From Candidatus Melainabacteria bacterium (lineage in GTDB: Bacteria; Cyanobacteriota; Vampirovibrionia; Obscuribacterales; Obscuribacteraceae): 64,000 nt of DNA. This document shows, piece by piece, positions 1 through 8,114 of the stretch. Position 1 is the stretch's first letter. Each line of letters begins with the position of its first letter. The stretch lies in assembly GCA_016212515.1 (NCBI GenBank), contig JACRFZ010000092.1, positions 1-64,000 on the forward strand, in the 5' to 3' direction. The position numbers and the translations under genes are program-made. The notes beneath the pieces were generated by a model that saw nothing but the letters and a program-made list of their open reading frames with translations, made no database searches and had not been told where the DNA came from.

Positions 1-593
1 TGTTTAGACTGTGACATACAAAAGCTCCGTTTTTTTGGTTGAGTCTGGGTCTTGGTAAACACAGATTGTGAGCCAACTGACAGGGCTTTTGTGCCTTTTA
101 GAACATTACTTTGGTATCACTCCTGTGAATAATGCGGGTTGATCTGTTATACGCTGCTTTATAGTAATAAAGCAAACCCATGAACAGCGGAAGCACTATT
201 GGGATTTCTCAAAGCCGCAGAAAGTCCGCGCCAACCGGGCAGATTCGCTCAGTCCCGCCAGTTCAAAGCTAGCGCAAGCAAAACTGGTGCTCTCATGAAC
301 ATCAACACCAGCGCCCAAGGGTCGGTTCGACTGCCTGCGCTAGCTAGGTTAACCCGGCCTAAGAAAAACGGCTATTTTTCTTCCACGCTCTATTTCAGAA
401 TCCAGAACCGAAACCAGGCTCATAGCACCATTCAAAGTCTTAAGAGCCAGTACAGACAGAGATTTCCCATTCGTAATCACTTGACATCCTGGGCTTAAGT
501 AGGCGAGATTCTGGTTACCATTTGTCCCTCATACTCTAAAACCGCTTCCAAGCCAACTAAAACTCTTCCCTCCATCCGTTCAGAACACGAGGT

Positions 594-609
594 CTTGCTC
601 GCGAGCAAG
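594..609. repeat. Perfect 16-bp palindrome
   Basis: CTTGCTCGCGAGCAAG is its own reverse complement. It lies 267 bases upstream of the first gene in a stretch with no gene, so it could be a dimeric regulator site or the stem of a cruciform. No T-run follows it, so it is not a terminator. Confidence 0.5.
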
Positions 610-806
610 CCGTGGTAATCCGAACAGTGCATGTTGCACGCCGGAGAGGAAGTAGCGCCGGTGGGCGAGGGTTTGGTTTATGAGTCCGGGACGAATCCGA
701 CCAGGTTGGTCGGCATCCATGCTTCTTCAGCACCTACCGGTCTGAAGGTCGCGGATGGGTCAAATGCGGCATGGCCGCGACGTTAAGTCTGTTTTGTTCA
801 ACCACT

Positions 807-847
807 GGCAGGTAGGCAGCGCCCGTTGGCGCTCGCTTTGCCCTGCC
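807..847 (+). promoter_or_regulatory. Folded 5' leader hairpin before the first gene
   Basis: Outer arms GGCAGG (807-812) and CCTGCC (842-847) enclose an inner perfect hairpin, AGCGCC-CGTT-GGCGCT (818-833). The structure ends about 16 bases before the AAAGGA ribosome site of the gene at 876. It could control translation or mRNA stability. Pairing was read by eye and no folding energy was computed. Confidence 0.5.
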
Positions 848-875
848 GCAATTCTCAACCCGAAAGGAAATGACT

Positions 876-2747
876 ATGTCAAAGCTCAATCTCACTCTCA
901 ATCTCGGCAAGCGCAAGACCGCTGTTTCCACCATGGGCGACGGCCACACCACCCAGACCGTGCGCGGTGAGGGCAAGGAAGATTTCCCCTTCCCGGAAAT
1001 CGACGTGCTCGTCGCTCGCTCGGTCAAGCGTGCCGCCGGCAAGAAGCGCCGCAGCAAGAAGACCAAGGGCAGCACTGCAACCGGCCAGATCAACACCGAC
1101 GTGACCGGCGGCAAGACGAGCGACTCCGGCGCAAGTTCCCTCCTGCTCGGCGACCTGGACAAGCTCACCAAGGTGCATCAGGTGGTGCCCGGCGGTGTGT
1201 CTCGCGACCAGTACACGGACGGGCAGGTCATGCTCCAGGGGGCCGACGGCCTGCAGGAACTCATGATCCAGCGCCAGTTCGACGCCCTCTATGAGTCGCG
1301 CTTCGGCGAGATGCATGCGGCGGTCAACTGGGCCAAAGCCAACATGGCCGACAAGTACCAGAAGGCCATCCTCAGCCTGGAAGCACAGCTCATCAAGCTC
1401 GAGGACAGCTACCGCAAGGCGCTGCCTCAGGTCATCGACGAGCTGAAGAAGCAGAACCCCGGTGCCCCCATCAACGCCGTGGTGCAGAAGGCCATCGAGG
1501 TGCTCGACGAGGAGCTGGCGCAGATCATCTACATCCTGCGCGTCTACACGGACTGCTTCCAGCAGCTTCGCGACGGCAAGCACACCCGTCTGCTCAAGGC
1601 GGTCACCTTCTTCTTCGAGCAGTCGCACAAGCTCTACTGGGGCGGCGACCTGCACACCCAGGGCGGCACCTCGCCGGTGAAGGCTGGAACCGAGCGCATC
1701 GGTGACATCTTCGTCGGTCGCATCACCGAGATGGGTCTGGCCACCATCCCGGGCTCACGTGGACCTGTCGGCGCGCACGCCGTGCAGATCCCCTACGAGA
1801 TGCTGGACTTCATCCCCATCAACCTGCCCCTCTTCGGTCACGAAGCGCGCCACAACGTCTACCACGACGTTGTCGGCCTGGAGCAGGAGCTGGTGGCGGC
1901 AGTGGGCAAGGCGGTTCTCGCCGAGTTCAAGGCCGGCAACCTGAAGTTCAGCACCGCCACCATCAAGCTCGGCAAGCAGGAAGTGCCCACCGAGCAGCTC
2001 ATGGCCAAGCTCTACACCGACTGGATCTCCGAGATCGACGCGGATCTCGTGGGTGGCGTTCTCTTCGACGGCCCCGCCTTCGGCGAGAACATGGTGATGA
2101 GCTTCCCGGCCATGATGATCCGTGACGGGCGCGTCTCGGAGAAGGTGAACCTGCTGCGCACCAACTCCGCTTACGAGCTTTCCAAGCTCAAGAACGGTAG
2201 CGTCGCGCTCACCTTCGAGGAGCACCCTGTCGACTACGTGCGGGTGCACATCGTGGCGGCGGCCCTTGCGGAGATCGGCTTCGCCGATGCCGCCAAGAAG
2301 CTGCGGGAACTGGCCGACTTCGCCGTCGGGGAAGACCTGCCGACCAGCATCACCTTCCGTCAGTCTGGCGCCAAGCCGGGCACGGGCATGGTCATCGAGA
2401 TTCCGGTGGCGGATGCGATCGCGGTGGCACCGGTGGTGGCGAAGGCCATCATCCGTACGCCTCTCAAGGCGCACGGCGGCAAGAGCTGCGGTGACCTGGT
2501 GATGTGGACCCAGAAGCGTCAGGACAAGGTGAACATCCTCGCCGATATCCTGGCTGCCGACAAGTCCGACGTTCCCACCGACAAGGGCGATTTCCACGCC
2601 CCCTACGTTGGTGCCGCAGCCACCCTGGCCTATCTGAAGCTCGTGCGCGAGAAGAAGATGGAACCGGCGGCGGCAGCCGTGATGGTGAGCAAGAACGCGC
2701 TCATCATGCTGGAAACGCTGGCCGAACAGGCAGCCAAGGCTGTCTAA
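876..2747 (+). CDS. Predicted gluzincin-type metalloprotease, family unknown
   Basis: A 623-residue protein that I do not recognise as a named family. Residues 322-326 read HEARH, a match to the zinc-binding HExxH motif. About 60 residues later E386 is followed by AD at 389-390, the spacing and ExxAD pattern used by many gluzincins for the third zinc ligand. The N-terminus is hydrophilic with a very basic stretch near residues 55-65, and I see no signal peptide or membrane segment. I chose ATG 876 over ATG 870 because AAAGGA at 863-868 is then correctly spaced. Lysine is almost always AAG and glutamate mostly GAG, unlike the dap or kdp genes of this window. It leads a unit with the membrane protein and exonuclease that follow. 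Protease activity is inferred from motifs only. Confidence 0.7.
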   Translation: MSKLNLTLNLGKRKTAVSTMGDGHTTQTVRGEGKEDFPFPEIDVLVARSVKRAAGKKRRSKKTKGSTATGQINTDVTGGKTSDSGASSLLLGDLDKLTKVHQVVPGGVSRDQYTDGQVMLQGADGLQELMIQRQFDALYESRFGEMHAAVNWAKANMADKYQKAILSLEAQLIKLEDSYRKALPQVIDELKKQNPGAPINAVVQKAIEVLDEELAQIIYILRVYTDCFQQLRDGKHTRLLKAVTFFFEQSHKLYWGGDLHTQGGTSPVKAGTERIGDIFVGRITEMGLATIPGSRGPVGAHAVQIPYEMLDFIPINLPLFGHEARHNVYHDVVGLEQELVAAVGKAVLAEFKAGNLKFSTATIKLGKQEVPTEQLMAKLYTDWISEIDADLVGGVLFDGPAFGENMVMSFPAMMIRDGRVSEKVNLLRTNSAYELSKLKNGSVALTFEEHPVDYVRVHIVAAALAEIGFADAAKKLRELADFAVGEDLPTSITFRQSGAKPGTGMVIEIPVADAIAVAPVVAKAIIRTPLKAHGGKSCGDLVMWTQKRQDKVNILADILAADKSDVPTDKGDFHAPYVGAAATLAYLKLVREKKMEPAAAAVMVSKNALIMLETLAEQAAKAV

Positions 2748-2770
2748 AGCCGGCGCGGCTTCAAGAAATG

Positions 2771-2831
2771 GGGCCGGCAGGTTGCTCGGAGAAGCACTCC
2801 CAAAGTGCTCTACAGGGCGCCTGCCGGTCCC
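2771..2831 (+). promoter_or_regulatory. Nested intercistronic hairpin
   Basis: Arms GGGCCGGCAGG (2771-2781) and CCTGCCGGTCCC (2820-2831) pair, and inside them AGCACT (2793-2798) pairs with AGTGCT (2804-2809). It fills most of the 144-base gap between the first two genes of the unit. There is no T-run, so it looks more like an mRNA-processing, stability or partial-attenuation element than a terminator. Confidence 0.55.
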
Positions 2832-2891
2832 GGCTCTTCCTCAAAAACCTGATTCGAAAGCACAAAGCATCGAGAACGAAAGGAAACCAAC

Positions 2892-3422
2892 ATGTACAGC
2901 ATTCAACTACTCGCCTTGATCGGCGCCATCGTCGGGCTGTTCCTGGCCATCCGCAGCGAAGGCAAGAAACTGGGCGCCATGGCCTTCGGTCTGGGTATCG
3001 GTACCGTCGTCGGCGGCGTGGTCGGGATGATTCTCGCCCTGGCCGTGATTGCGCCCCTGACACCGCGAGTGGAAACGGTCTACGGACCGGCCAAGCTCGT
3101 GAGCATGCGCAGCGCCGATGGCGTCTCCGGTACTTTCATCTGGGGCTCCGGCAGCATCGGCAACTCGGTCAGCTACAACTTCATGACCGTGGCCGCCGAC
3201 GGCAGCATGGTACCGAATTCGGTGAGCGCCAGCACCCTGGTGCACATCACCGAAGACCCGAGCCTCAAGAACACCGGCACCTGGACCACCACCATGCTGG
3301 AATCCGATCGCAACTCCCCCCTCTTCAAGTGGGGCTTCGGACACCGGGACCACACCAGAACCCTGCGCCACGACTTCCGCGTACCGGTCGGAACGGTGGT
3401 GCAACAATTCAACATCAAATGA
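2892..3422 (+). CDS. Small membrane-anchored protein, function unknown
   Basis: A 176-residue protein with two hydrophobic segments (about residues 3-20 and 28-54, Gly/Val-rich) and a soluble C-terminal domain of about 120 residues rich in Ser, Thr and Gly. I do not recognise the family. The ribosome site CGAAAGGAA lies just before ATG 2892 and matches the leaders of the genes at 876 and 15893. Codon use is the same C/G-ending style. Its stop overlaps the start of the exonuclease gene (ATGA at 3419-3422), so the two are probably translationally coupled. Confidence 0.75.
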   Translation: MYSIQLLALIGAIVGLFLAIRSEGKKLGAMAFGLGIGTVVGGVVGMILALAVIAPLTPRVETVYGPAKLVSMRSADGVSGTFIWGSGSIGNSVSYNFMTVAADGSMVPNSVSASTLVHITEDPSLKNTGTWTTTMLESDRNSPLFKWGFGHRDHTRTLRHDFRVPVGTVVQQFNIK

Positions 3423-3991
3423 GAACACACATCGCCAACGTCATCGACCTCGAACTCTCCTGCTACCCCGGCGGAATCTTTCCCGCCGACGAAAGGCAGG
3501 AGATAATCGAGGTCGGACTCACCGTCGTAGACCTGATGAGCATGCGCGTGCTGAAAACGCACTGCATGCCCGTCATTCCAACCATGTCCAGCATCAGCCC
3601 CTTTTGCACGGAGCTGACCGGCTGGACGGAAGAGGCTCTGAAGAAACAAGGCATGCCCTTCGAAGAGGCTGTGCGTCGCCTGACGGAGAAGTACGGAAGC
3701 AAAAATCGGCTTCTCGTTTCAGACTCCGCCGGCGACCGCAAATTCGTCGACTGGCAATGCTCCATGTTCGGCTTGTCGAGCCCCTTCGGCGACGATGAGC
3801 TGAACGTCTCGGTGCTCTACTCCATCGCCAAAGGCGACTTCCGCAACGTCAAGCTGGAAGAAAAGCTGGAGAAGGTGGGGCTGTCCTTCGAAGGCAGACC
3901 GCACCGCGCCGCCGACGATTCCCTGAACATGGCCAGACTGCTCATCGAGCTCTACAAGGGCAAGATCGAGTTCGGCGGCTTCAGGCAGTAG
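3419..3991 (+). CDS. DEDDh 3'-5' exonuclease (ERI-1/KapD-like)
   Basis: A 190-residue protein of the DEDDh exonuclease superfamily, which removes nucleotides from the 3' end of RNA or DNA using two metal ions. Visible motifs: Exo I D10-x-E12 in an IDLELS context; a probable Exo II acidic residue around D102-D111; Exo III H162-x-A-x-x-D167 inside HRAADDSLN, the pattern of ERI-1/3'hExo-type enzymes. The length fits a single catalytic domain. The reading frame is open far upstream, but the true start is the ATG that overlaps the previous stop by four bases. Pairing a nuclease with a putative protease and a membrane protein is suggestive, but the shared role is unknown. Confidence 0.78.
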   Translation: MRTHIANVIDLELSCYPGGIFPADERQEIIEVGLTVVDLMSMRVLKTHCMPVIPTMSSISPFCTELTGWTEEALKKQGMPFEEAVRRLTEKYGSKNRLLVSDSAGDRKFVDWQCSMFGLSSPFGDDELNVSVLYSIAKGDFRNVKLEEKLEKVGLSFEGRPHRAADDSLNMARLLIELYKGKIEFGGFRQ

Positions 3992-4050
3992 CGATGGAAG
4001 CCCCTACCCGCAAGGGTGACAGGCAAGACTCGCTTCCTCCGTCAACACTT

Positions 4051-4090
4051 AAGACAGGGGTGGGGCCAGCCCTCACCCTTGTCTTTTTCT
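4051..4090 (+). terminator. Rho-independent terminator
   Basis: AAGACAGGGGTG (4051-4062) pairs with CACCCTTGTCTT (4074-4085) with one G-U pair. The right arm runs into a T-rich tail. It ends the unit 876-3991. Confidence 0.85.
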
Positions 4091-4256
4091 AAACTTCTAT
4101 TATGCTTTATAGTATTCCAAGCGCGAAAAACAAGAGAAAAATTACCTTGTCGACAAGAGAGAAAGTGAAGACAAAGGCGGAAGCAAGCGCGATTTCCCTA
4201 TCGCGCTCACAAAAACTTACCAGCCTGACGGCTGCAAACCGTTTTAAATAGACAAT

Positions 4257-4937
4257 CTAAATTGAGCTGTCTTCATTGAAAACGACATCCGGCGAAACTT
4301 CCAGCACGGCTTCAGCAAGCGGCAGAAACTGCCCCTCTTCCGGCTGGTAGACAAAGACTCTGCCGGTCTCAAAGTTGTAGAGCCAGCCGTGCAGATTCAA
4401 CGTGCCGGCAGTCAGACGCTCCGCCACACAGGGATGACTGCGCAGGTTCTCCAACTGCGCCAACACATTCTCTTGAATAGCCACATTGAGAGCCTGCCCT
4501 TCATCAAGACCAGGATAGTTCTCCACCACATTACGACGAACCGCCTCGGCATGTTTGAGCCAGGCCGTGGTGGCGGGCAGAGCACCGAGGGAACTTGGGT
4601 TCATAAGCCCTTTAACGGCTCCACAGTGAGAGTGCCCGCAAACGATGATATCCCTCACGCCCAGAGCCACCACGGCAAATTCAATGGTGGCAGCCTCACC
4701 GCCACAAGCTTCACAGCCGCAAGCCGGATGGGGAGGAATAATATTGCCGGCGTTGCGCAAGATGAACAGATCTCCTGGTTTGGTCTGGGTCAACAAACTG
4801 GGGCTGATGCGGGAGTCGGAACAAGTAATAAAAAGAGCATCGGGCGTCTGTCCCTGAGCCAGTCTTTCAAAGAGTGTCTTATGGGATAAGAAAACGGAAG
4901 ATTGAAAGTGATGAAGCCCTCTGATGAGCTTTATCAT
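4257..4937 (-). CDS. Beta-class carbonic anhydrase
   Basis: Interconverts CO2 and bicarbonate with a zinc ion. The 226 residues carry the class signature: C39-x-D41-x-R43 (CSDSR) and H102-x-x-C105 (HSHC), giving the Cys, Asp, His and Cys zinc/active-site set. An acidic and aromatic C-terminal tail ends the protein. There is no signal peptide, so it is cytoplasmic. Its start codon overlaps the stop of a 60-residue membrane protein gene (ATGA, 4934-4937), so the two are co-translated. It converges on the terminator of the unit to its left. Family assignment is firm; whether it is housekeeping or a bicarbonate-supply enzyme tied to its membrane partner is open. Confidence 0.93.
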   Translation of the reverse strand: MIKLIRGLHHFQSSVFLSHKTLFERLAQGQTPDALFITCSDSRISPSLLTQTKPGDLFILRNAGNIIPPHPACGCEACGGEAATIEFAVVALGVRDIIVCGHSHCGAVKGLMNPSSLGALPATTAWLKHAEAVRRNVVENYPGLDEGQALNVAIQENVLAQLENLRSHPCVAERLTAGTLNLHGWLYNFETGRVFVYQPEEGQFLPLAEAVLEVSPDVVFNEDSSI

Positions 4938-5116
4938 GGACGATCATCTCGGCGCACATTTCTGGACGGGGATTGCAAGCGAGCTCTGCGCCTCCGACCT
5001 TGCTTTGCGATGTCGGATTCAATCAGGGCAGCGATGAGAAAGTAACCGACGAAGAATAACAAAAGGACGACGGGAAACGCCTCAGCCGCACTTTTAGCAG
5101 CGAATAAATGCTCCAT
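4934..5116 (-). CDS. 60-residue single-pass membrane protein coupled to carbonic anhydrase
   Basis: A small protein with one hydrophobic segment (about residues 14-34) followed by a strongly basic tail containing KQGRRRRAR, which predicts a cytoplasmic C-terminus. The frame is open further upstream, but only ATG 5116 has a good ribosome site (GGAGGTG, 4 bases away). The stop overlaps the carbonic anhydrase ATG. Function is unknown. Membrane anchoring of the enzyme or a link to bicarbonate transport would be guesses from the coupling alone. Confidence 0.65.
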   Translation of the reverse strand: MEHLFAAKSAAEAFPVVLLLFFVGYFLIAALIESDIAKQGRRRRARLQSPSRNVRRDDRP

Positions 5117-5547
5117 TGAGCACCTCCAGGTTGAGTGAAAAGTTGAATTTGTCTTTCTGCCGACCCGCCGCCAACTGCGAGGATAGAGCCGAGACCACGC
5201 CGACTGCTCATGGATAAAAGAGCAGCATGGCAAGAGGGGGCTGTAGCGGAATTGCTGTTGAGGCTGACGACTGCGGTGAAGGAAGGGAGAAAGGACATTT
5301 ACAACTAGCCGAAACAACCCGGCTGCTGCAAGGCGCACCGCTGCCGGTAGACCCGACTTTGGCTGGTTTTGCGCATTACTCAGGAGTTATGGCGGCAACT
5401 GAGAGGCTTCTAAGTTAACCGCCCTGTCTCAGGCTACAAGTGTCCGGAGCAGCGCCCCCAAAGCGTCCCATCGGGAAGTAAACGCCGAATGGTCAAAAAC
5501 CTGCCGGAGCTAGAAACTGCAGCGACAAGAAAGTGAGGGGTCTGCTC
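5117..5547. other. Non-coding stretch
   Basis: Several short frames overlap here on both strands but none has a ribosome site or protein-like composition. The part next to 5116 must hold the promoter of the carbonic anhydrase pair. I could not pick a convincing -35/-10 pair. Confidence 0.5.
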
Positions 5548-5970
5548 TCAGGCCGATTGCTGCTGCCGGTCAAGCCTGGAGCGCCCTGCAACCGAACGAC
5601 AGGCGGCCTCGCCGGCCCCCTGAGGCGGCGGTCCCACCAGGGCGTTTATGGCCCGATGCAAAGCCTTCAAATTAGCCTCGATGCGCTCTTCCAAACGTTG
5701 ATCATGCACACGACAGGCCTTATGGCGAGCCACCATCAAACCAATAATTAGTTTGTTCACAGAAGCTAAATGCCTGTCGGTCAGCCCATAGGTAATAGCC
5801 AAAATGATGTGACGGGAAGTGGTGGAGGCCTGATTGATACGCCTCAGCTTCTCGATGGAAGCCCCAGGAAAAGCAGAAAGCCAGATGAAGAGGCTCGCTT
5901 CCACCCGACGAGACTCCGGTTGACTCCCCAAATCCTTAGACTTATTTATCATGATTGTCACCGCTCGCAT
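5548..5970 (-). CDS. Hypothetical protein
   Basis: A 140-residue frame, Arg/Ala-rich, with two mildly hydrophobic helices and a C-terminal stretch rich in Arg and Gln. It resembles no family I know. No strong ribosome site precedes ATG 5970; an internal ATG at 5952 is an alternative start. It could be real but it stands alone between non-coding stretches, so confidence is limited. Confidence 0.4.
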   Translation of the reverse strand: MRAVTIMINKSKDLGSQPESRRVEASLFIWLSAFPGASIEKLRRINQASTTSRHIILAITYGLTDRHLASVNKLIIGLMVARHKACRVHDQRLEERIEANLKALHRAINALVGPPPQGAGEAACRSVAGRSRLDRQQQSA

Positions 5971-6813
5971 TCTCAGCCGACAGCTCTCTTCTTGGCATAT
6001 AACGCGCCTTTAGCCATAGCAACAGGGAATTTCAACCTCAAGACCAAGCACCCTTATTGCGAATCATTATCATTCTATTCAACAGATTACTATATATCTT
6101 CCATAGCAACAAGCCTGCCAGAGATTTAAGCGCTGCTGGCGAACCAGCTTTCTCTTCGCCAGAAGCACTCATCTCCAATTTTCCAAACCCGGGCAACTGC
6201 CTGCCCAGCCTTAACAATATGCAATTCATTCTCATTAAAGAGAGTGCCGCAATCCCCAGACCGGCAAGGAACCAGACCGGCAAGGAAAAGGAAGAGGATT
6301 AGACTTCCCGTAAGAACAGGCGCTTCGAAGCCCTGATTCTTGCTCAGGGCAACTTGATCACAGGCAATCACCATGTCACGGTCTCACGATTCGGCATCAA
6401 GGAAACCTACGACGGCTCGGGAGCCATAACCGGGGTCTGCGCCATTCTTTGTCGGGCCCACCAGATAACACCTTCGGTTTGCCCCCGGAAGTCAAATACA
6501 AAGATGCCGAACACCGCCAACGCAGCTTCTTGCTGACAACCAGGATAGTCAAAAAGAAAGTAAATACCGCAGCTTTCAAACTACCTGCCGGTTTGAAGAA
6601 AGCGAAAGAAGCAGCCCTGGTCCTCCGCAAGCCGGATGGAATCGGCGCCGAGCGACTGATTCTCTTGAGAAGCCGACATTGAAAAAAATGGAAGCCAAGG
6701 GCTGTTGACATGGTTTAAGCCACCTTTCCAAGATGGCAAAGGGTAATTACAGCGGCATCCATTGCACTAAATTTGTGCACAAGACTTTGCACCACACTCC
6801 CGAGGTTAGTTCC
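5971..6813. other. Long stretch without a supported gene
   Basis: AT-richer near 6040-6110, with short overlapping frames on both strands. A plus-strand frame at 6449-6682 (77 codons, Lys/Arg-rich) reads somewhat like protein but has no good start. This may be a decayed gene or regulatory DNA. Nothing here can be named. Confidence 0.4.
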
Positions 6814-7695
6814 ATGAACTCACTGCCAGTTTCGGCTGCCCAAAATTCTTCCTGCGATGAGACAAGCACCCCCATCGGCTACTTCAAAACCAGAAGAAAA
6901 GTGAGAAGCTCGGGACCATTGGAAAAAAATGGCAACGCCCTCGGGGAAGACTCTGCCAACAGAGTCATCAATATCAATTTTCAAAAGAGCAGCCTGGTGC
7001 AGAGCCAACAAAGAAAATTGGATTCCGGAGCGTCCCTGGTGGACGACTTCAGGCTTTCCTTCACCGACAAGCTCGCCCAGATCTTGGCCTCGAGCGAGAG
7101 CCTGAGCCAGGCCGCACCCGACACGGGAGACGATAAAGGGCCCGGCAAGATTAAACAGAAAAGCAACCGCGCCTTTCATGTGGAGCTGAGCACGGCCGGG
7201 ACTTCAGCCGCCCTTAACCTCTACGAAGAGTGCACCATGGACGAACTGAAACGCACCGCCAGAAGCCTGGCTTTGCAAAACGACAGCATCGAAGAAGGAG
7301 AAGAAGGGCGGCATGTCACCAGCGATAAACTGCCCCTGATTACAGCCCCCTTGCGCCTCACGGCCGGCTGCGCCTTCCAACGGGACAAACAGCCCCAGCG
7401 CCGCAGTCTGCTGGCGCCGCCTCGCACAAGAGTACTCGGTTTCGGCGACGCCGAAGCCCTCCTCAACATAATCGAAAGTACACAGGAAAGGCGCAGCCGT
7501 GAGCTGGAAAAACGCAGCCGTGAGCAAACAGCCTTGACCGAGAGCACCGAAACCAAGCGCTACTGCCCCCGCAGCACCAACCTTGATTTACAAGCCCTGG
7601 CCAGGCCGGGAGTTCTCAAGAAAGCTCTGCAGAAGACCTTCAAAGCCGCCAAAAGAGAAATGGTCAAGCTTCTCGACAAGCTCGCCCTCGCCTGA
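6814..7695 (+). CDS. Hypothetical hydrophilic protein
   Basis: A 293-residue, charged, largely disordered-looking protein with no membrane segment or signal peptide. A region near residues 230-255 is rich in Arg and Glu (ERRSRELEKRSREQ) and looks helical, and the C-terminus ends in a basic amphipathic helix. I chose ATG 6814 (weak GAGG upstream) over the earlier in-frame start at 6733 because the first 27 codons there look non-coding. No family is recognised. Confidence 0.55.
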   Translation: MNSLPVSAAQNSSCDETSTPIGYFKTRRKVRSSGPLEKNGNALGEDSANRVININFQKSSLVQSQQRKLDSGASLVDDFRLSFTDKLAQILASSESLSQAAPDTGDDKGPGKIKQKSNRAFHVELSTAGTSAALNLYEECTMDELKRTARSLALQNDSIEEGEEGRHVTSDKLPLITAPLRLTAGCAFQRDKQPQRRSLLAPPRTRVLGFGDAEALLNIIESTQERRSRELEKRSREQTALTESTETKRYCPRSTNLDLQALARPGVLKKALQKTFKAAKREMVKLLDKLALA

Positions 7696-7752
7696 GCCTG
7701 GGCATTCACAACAATTCAATCGCTTTTCGCGCTAAACTTTGAGGCAATCAAG

Positions 7753-7998
7753 GTGGAAAATCAGGCTGCACGGTTGTCAGTCGAGAACCGCCTTCTGTCT
7801 GACAGGGAGATAGCCATGCTGAAATCTGAAGCGGAAAGAGTCGTGCGCAAAGCAATGGAAGAAACCGAAGCCCAGTTTACGGAAGAACAGATCCAGGCCA
7901 TTAGCCAGATCTGCTTGAAGATTGCGGCTACCGTGGTGGAAGAAGCTTTCGCTTCCTGGCGTCCCAGTTCGGGCGGCAAACCCAACTTCTTCGCCTGA
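7753..7998 (+). CDS. Small helical hypothetical protein
   Basis: An 81-residue protein predicted almost wholly alpha-helical, with many Glu, Ala and Lys residues. It starts with GTG at 7753, weakly preceded by GAGG. It follows the previous gene by 57 bases and could share its transcript. Function is unknown. Confidence 0.5.
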   Translation: MENQAARLSVENRLLSDREIAMLKSEAERVVRKAMEETEAQFTEEQIQAISQICLKIAATVVEEAFASWRPSSGGKPNFFA

Positions 7999-8114
7999 AA
8001 ACAAGAGTCTCCGGCAGGTTTTTGACCATTCGGCGGAGAAGCTTCCTTTTTACACTGAGCGGTTTTTACAACGAACGTTTCTAGAGCATACGTTTTTACT
8101 TCGAGAAATTTCCA

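Larger units (their letters stand above)
1..875. other. Non-coding left end of the window
   Basis: I find no convincing gene here. The only open frame of note (199-498, plus) starts with TTG, has no ribosome site and has a composition unlike a protein. The stretch holds a small hairpin at 156-173 (7-bp arms, loop AGTA), a perfect 16-base palindrome at 594-609 and a folded leader at 807-847 just before the first gene. It is therefore probably the regulatory region of the gene that starts at 876. Confidence 0.6.

Noticed and set aside
199-498. 99-codon open frame at the left end
   Set aside because: TTG start, no ribosome site and composition typical of non-coding DNA.
879-1655. Long antisense frame within the first gene
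   Set aside because: Shadow of a GC-rich coding strand; no start signals, and the plus frame has motifs and a ribosome site.
2504-3418. Upstream extension of the exonuclease frame
   Set aside because: It overlaps the ends of two well-supported genes in another frame; the true start is the ATG at 3419.
4389-4889. Plus-strand frame opposite carbonic anhydrase
   Set aside because: The minus strand carries the clear enzyme with its zinc motifs.
6449-6682. 77-codon plus-strand frame
   Set aside because: Slightly protein-like but no ribosome site, no family and surrounded by similar noise; kept only as a note in the gap entry.
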